Shown in pieces: positions 3,984-7,070 of a DNA stretch of 7,070 nt (its first letter is position 1; each line of letters begins with the position of its first letter). The notes under the pieces were generated by a model that saw only the letters and a program-made list of their open reading frames with translations, had not been told where the DNA came from and did not search any database. The position numbers were made by a program, and so were the translations under genes. The stretch comes from JANSWY01 sp038525605 (GTDB lineage Bacteria; Bacteroidota; Bacteroidia; Cytophagales; Cyclobacteriaceae): NCBI GenBank assembly GCA_038525605.1, contig JBCBHL010000380.1, positions 1-7,070 of the forward strand, in the 5' to 3' direction.

Positions 3984-6752
3984 TTGAAACTACAATATTT
4001 TTTTCTCAGCTGGCTATTGATATTAATTTTTTCAATCTCTGCGAATGGGCAAAAAGCCCAATACAGGCAATTATCTGATTCAGTTTACGCCATCTGGCCT
4101 GCAGAAGATAGAACCGCCAATTATGATAGCCTCATCGATAACAAGACCCAAAGTGAAGGAGAGGAAGCAGCGGCAATGCTGTCTCATGAAATTTCCATGA
4201 CATACTACAGTGCTAAAGATAAGCCCTCTGCTCTGAGATTTGGACAGAAAGAAGTTGCATTTTACGAGAAAATACAATTATTCAACCCTACCTATGCACA
4301 AGCACTCTATCAGTGTGGTTTCATTCTTGAGCAAATGAGAATGTACGATTCGGCAATGACTTATTATAAAATAATCATTGAAGACAACATTGATCCTTCC
4401 AGAACAGCAAGGACATATGGGAGAATGGGAGAGTGTTTTAAACTTACAGGAGATCGTGAAAAGTCAATTAATTTTTACAAAAAATGCATCAATCAATTAG
4501 ATAAATTAAAGCAGACGAAAAGTGCCATCAGTAATAGACTAAATCTGGCAAATGTTTATCAGGAGATTCGAAACGAGTCGTATAAGGAAGAATACCTCAA
4601 CCTAATCAATAAACTTATATCTGCGAAAAATGACCCAGCAAATGCTGATTTTTTTGAAGGTAAGAGGAACATTCTTTACCACTTTATTGTAGGGAATTTC
4701 TACAATGCTGATGAAAACACTTCTGGCTTTTATGAATTCCAAAATGCAAATTATCACTATCAAAAAGCCGTTGAAACAAGTGAAAAACAAAGGTATTATA
4801 AATACTTAAGCCCCATATATGCAAACTTTGGAAACCTTTACCACAAAGAGAAAAAAGACAGTGCACTCTTCTTTCTTGAGAAAAGCCTGGCTTATCCACA
4901 TGCTAAGTTCAGGGAAATTAAAATCTATCGAAATCTGTATGACTATTATTATGACAGAGACCAGCTCCCAAAAGCATTGGAATCGATCAATAGGTCACTG
5001 GCAGCTAACCTTTCAGTATCAGAGGATTCGGTAGATATAGCAGGTTATCATTTCTATGATAATTGCATCAATCAGGATGAAGTTCTAGCTGCAATTGTTA
5101 AGAAAGTTCACGTTTTGATCAAAATTGGAGAAGCAGATCAATCGGATGATCATTTACTCAATCTTGCAACAAAGTTGATCGATATCGGTGATGAACTGCT
5201 CACCTCAATTAAGAATCAATCCTCCACAGAAGGCTCCAAATTATATTGGCGCGTCAGAGCAACCGATATTTACAGTAAAGGATTTTTACTGGCAAGTAGG
5301 TTCAATGACAATGAAAAGGCATTTTACTTTTCCGAAAAAATAAAATCGCTGTTACTTATTGAAAATATTCTGACAGAAGCCAACAAGAAAGACTTACCTG
5401 ATGAAATCAAGTCAAAAGAGCTCACACTAAAAAATACAATTCTGAAAAAAGAAAGACAGCTCAGAAACATTACCGATGAGGAAAAACGTAAAATACTCAG
5501 AGAACAAATCGTTAATGACCAGGTTGCTTATCAGACCTTTCTGGATTCTCTTCAAGATAGGTACCCTGAGTTTTATGCCGTTAAAAACAAGTCGGTATCG
5601 ATTACTGACTTAGCTTTTCTGCAATCCCAACTTTCTGATACTTCTGCTGTGATCTCTTACGTTTGGGATATTGATGACGACAACTACGATTACTTATACT
5701 TTTTACTTGTCACAAAATCCCACTGCAAATTACTTGTGGTAAAAGAGGTGACTACTATTGGAAAACTAATTGATGATTTTAACCAGGCTGTAGCCAAACC
5801 TTTTGAAACCCAGCAGGAAACGGAAAAATTCCGATCAATCGCAAACGAGCTCTATCTGAAACTGTTCCCTTCTGAAGAAATCAGAAATATCATCAAAGGT
5901 AAAAAGTTACTGATCTTGCCAGATCATAATATCCACGGGATACCATTTGAAGCACTTGTAGCAGATCAGAAAACCGGTAGATACCTGATAGAAGAGAATG
6001 AAATCAGCTACGCTTACTCCATTTCGTTTTTATTTCACAATGAGAACATCAAACGAACTCCTTCCGAACAAATGATTTCCTTCTCGCCTGTTATTTTTCA
6101 ATATGATGAGCTCGCTCCTCTGAAGCAGTCAGCACAGGAAGTATCAGAGATCAACCAAATCATTGACGGAAAATCATTAATGAATCAGACTTCAACAAAA
6201 GAGGCATTTTTCAATGAATCAGGAGATTTTAAAATTATTCATCTGGCTACTCATGCTCAGGCGGGAGAAAATCCGTGGGTCGCCTTTAGTGATGCCAAAA
6301 TGGATATCACCGAATTGCATACTTTCCAAAATCAGGCCGAACTGGTAGTATTAAGTGCCTGCGATACTTCACTGGGAGAAATCGCCGAGGGTGAAGGGAT
6401 CCTTAGTCTGGCCCGAAGCTTTTTTTATTCTGGCGCCAATTCCATTATTGCTACACTCTGGAATGTCAATGACAAGTCTACTTCATTTGTTTTCAAAGAG
6501 TTTTACAAAAACCTAAAGAGTGGGGATAGCAAATCTGCTGCTCTAAGAAAAGCCAAATTACATTACCTGAAGAACAACTCCTTGTCAGACGCATCACCCT
6601 ATTACTGGGCGTCATTTACACTACTGGGAAGTGACAAACCGATCACCTTAAAGTCTCCTCAGAGCAACCTCAAATGGTGGATTATCGGTCCATTACTAAT
6701 TGGTATTATTTTTCTGGCTTTTTATTCAAAAAAACGTCAAAAACAGAGGTAA
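3984..6752 (+). CDS. Secreted, C-terminally anchored TPR-CHAT caspase-like protease
   Basis: A 922-residue protein of the CHAT class (caspase/separase-like cysteine proteases fused to TPRs). In order: a signal peptide (1 to about 22, probable cleavage ANG|Q); TPR-like helical repeats (about 60-460); a charged coiled-coil-like helix (about 470-525); a CHAT domain (about 540-885); a membrane helix (about 898-914); and a basic tail KKRQKQR. The catalytic pair appears intact: His757 in HLATHA and Cys793 in LSACDTSLG. The family blocks EGEGILSLARSFFYSGA, TLWNVND and SPYYWASFTLLG follow. The signal and tail predict that TPR and protease face the periplasm with a cytoplasmic tail. The start is TTG: an in-frame TAA lies four codons upstream, no ATG precedes the signal peptide, and the first internal Met (residue 65) would remove it. 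It has its own transcript after a terminator. The TPRs probably bind a target or partner. A substrate cannot be read from sequence; the adjacent anti-sigma TPR domain and the lipoproteins are candidates by context. Confidence 0.9.
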   Translation: MKLQYFFLSWLLILIFSISANGQKAQYRQLSDSVYAIWPAEDRTANYDSLIDNKTQSEGEEAAAMLSHEISMTYYSAKDKPSALRFGQKEVAFYEKIQLFNPTYAQALYQCGFILEQMRMYDSAMTYYKIIIEDNIDPSRTARTYGRMGECFKLTGDREKSINFYKKCINQLDKLKQTKSAISNRLNLANVYQEIRNESYKEEYLNLINKLISAKNDPANADFFEGKRNILYHFIVGNFYNADENTSGFYEFQNANYHYQKAVETSEKQRYYKYLSPIYANFGNLYHKEKKDSALFFLEKSLAYPHAKFREIKIYRNLYDYYYDRDQLPKALESINRSLAANLSVSEDSVDIAGYHFYDNCINQDEVLAAIVKKVHVLIKIGEADQSDDHLLNLATKLIDIGDELLTSIKNQSSTEGSKLYWRVRATDIYSKGFLLASRFNDNEKAFYFSEKIKSLLLIENILTEANKKDLPDEIKSKELTLKNTILKKERQLRNITDEEKRKILREQIVNDQVAYQTFLDSLQDRYPEFYAVKNKSVSITDLAFLQSQLSDTSAVISYVWDIDDDNYDYLYFLLVTKSHCKLLVVKEVTTIGKLIDDFNQAVAKPFETQQETEKFRSIANELYLKLFPSEEIRNIIKGKKLLILPDHNIHGIPFEALVADQKTGRYLIEENEISYAYSISFLFHNENIKRTPSEQMISFSPVIFQYDELAPLKQSAQEVSEINQIIDGKSLMNQTSTKEAFFNESGDFKIIHLATHAQAGENPWVAFSDAKMDITELHTFQNQAELVVLSACDTSLGEIAEGEGILSLARSFFYSGANSIIATLWNVNDKSTSFVFKEFYKNLKSGDSKSAALRKAKLHYLKNNSLSDASPYYWASFTLLGSDKPITLKSPQSNLKWWIIGPLLIGIIFLAFYSKKRQKQR

Positions 6753-6944
6753 CAAAGTTCAAAGTCATGTCCCGTAGTATTGAACAGACAATTCATACTG
6801 ACAGGAACACTTACATCTAAAAATCAAAGTTTTTAAAGGATGTTACCCCTTCTCCGGTTTCGCTGATTCACAGCTGCTTCAATCGGTAAACAGGAGTGTA
6901 TTGTCTTGTTCATAAAAGTATTTTTCAAAACAAAACTTTAGTAA
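6753..6944. other. Intergenic region after CHAT gene
   Basis: These 192 bases hold no ORF of note and no strong terminator hairpin. An A/T-rich run near 6820-6836 (AAAATCAAAGTTTTT) is the only terminator-like stretch, and it lacks a GC stem. The region presumably ends the CHAT transcript and leads into whatever lies right of the window. Confidence 0.4.
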
Positions 6945-7025
6945 ATGAAAAAGATAATAATCATTGTTTGTCTCTTTTTATTGCAGTTTAGCACTTATGC
7001 TCGGCAAGCATCAAGAAAATCATAA
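6945..7025 (+). CDS. 26-codon signal-peptide-like ORF (tiny secreted peptide or gene remnant)
   Basis: ATG at 6945 opens a 26-residue ORF. It has a textbook signal peptide: KK, a run of hydrophobic residues (IIIIVCLFLLQF), then STYA as a possible cleavage site. After that it reads only RQASRKS before TAA. The other two frames also stop soon after (TAA just past 7025 and TGA near 7059), so no simple frameshift joins it to a longer ORF within the window. It could be a tiny secreted peptide gene, the relic of an exported protein, or chance. Start and function are uncertain. Confidence 0.3.
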   Translation: MKKIIIIVCLFLLQFSTYARQASRKS

Positions 7026-7045
7026 CTTAAGTTACTCGCGTGATA

Positions 7046-7060
7046 GTCAAAGTCTTTGAC
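7046..7060. repeat. 15-base palindrome GTCAAAG-T-CTTTGAC
   Basis: Perfect 7-base arms flank a single central base, close to the right window edge. This is the size and symmetry of a dimeric repressor site, but its target gene is out of view. A chance palindrome cannot be excluded. Confidence 0.3.
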
Positions 7061-7070
7061 GTTGTGATTG

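Noticed and set aside
3984..6752. Type III-E CRISPR Craspase or gasdermin defence locus
   Set aside because: No CRISPR repeats, gRAMP/Cas or Csx30/Csx31-like genes and no gasdermin-like gene are visible. The CHAT protein is also exported, so only an analogy is kept.

Overview
The window looks like a chromosomal segment from an AT-rich Bacteroidota genome, most likely a Cytophagales/Flammeovirgaceae-type marine or soil bacterium. The pointers are lipoprotein signals with acidic residues just after the lipidated cysteine, the absence of clear Shine-Dalgarno sequences, an ECF sigma factor paired with a membrane-bound TPR anti-sigma protein, and a large secreted TPR-CHAT protein. The taxonomic call is an inference from gene style, not from a marker gene.

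Layout. Bases 1-797 hold the 3' part of a mannose-1-phosphate guanylyltransferase gene (manC) that enters from the left edge. A GC-rich perfect inverted repeat (819-861) separates it from a convergent, leftward two-gene operon. That operon is an ECF sigma factor (2262-1696) followed by a single-pass TPR protein that is probably its anti-sigma factor (1699-893). The two genes share a 4-base ATGA stop/start overlap. A 102-base divergent region (2263-2364) leads rightwards into two tandemly duplicated small lipoprotein genes (2365-2814 and 3045-3494), the second closed by a good intrinsic terminator (3508-3551). After 489 bases without a convincing gene comes a 922-residue protein starting at TTG (3984-6752): signal peptide, TPR-like helical repeats, a CHAT caspase-like protease domain with an intact His/Cys pair, and a C-terminal membrane anchor. 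The last 318 bases hold only a 26-codon signal-peptide-like ORF and a 15-base palindrome at the window's end.

How the genes may work together. The manC gene is housekeeping sugar-nucleotide metabolism and is probably unrelated to the rest. The other five main genes form a plausible envelope signalling module. The sigma factor would be held by the N-terminal cytoplasmic part of the anti-sigma protein, whose TPR half is predicted to lie in the periplasm. The CHAT protease is also predicted to face the periplasm, tethered by its C-terminus. The twin lipoproteins sit on an envelope membrane and could be sensors, ligands or substrates. By analogy with the type III-E CRISPR Craspase, in which the TPR-CHAT protease Csx29 cleaves Csx30 that is bound to an RpoE-like sigma factor, this could be a CRISPR-free protease-to-sigma circuit acting across the inner membrane. 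The gene content is read directly from sequence; the circuit itself is a hypothesis.
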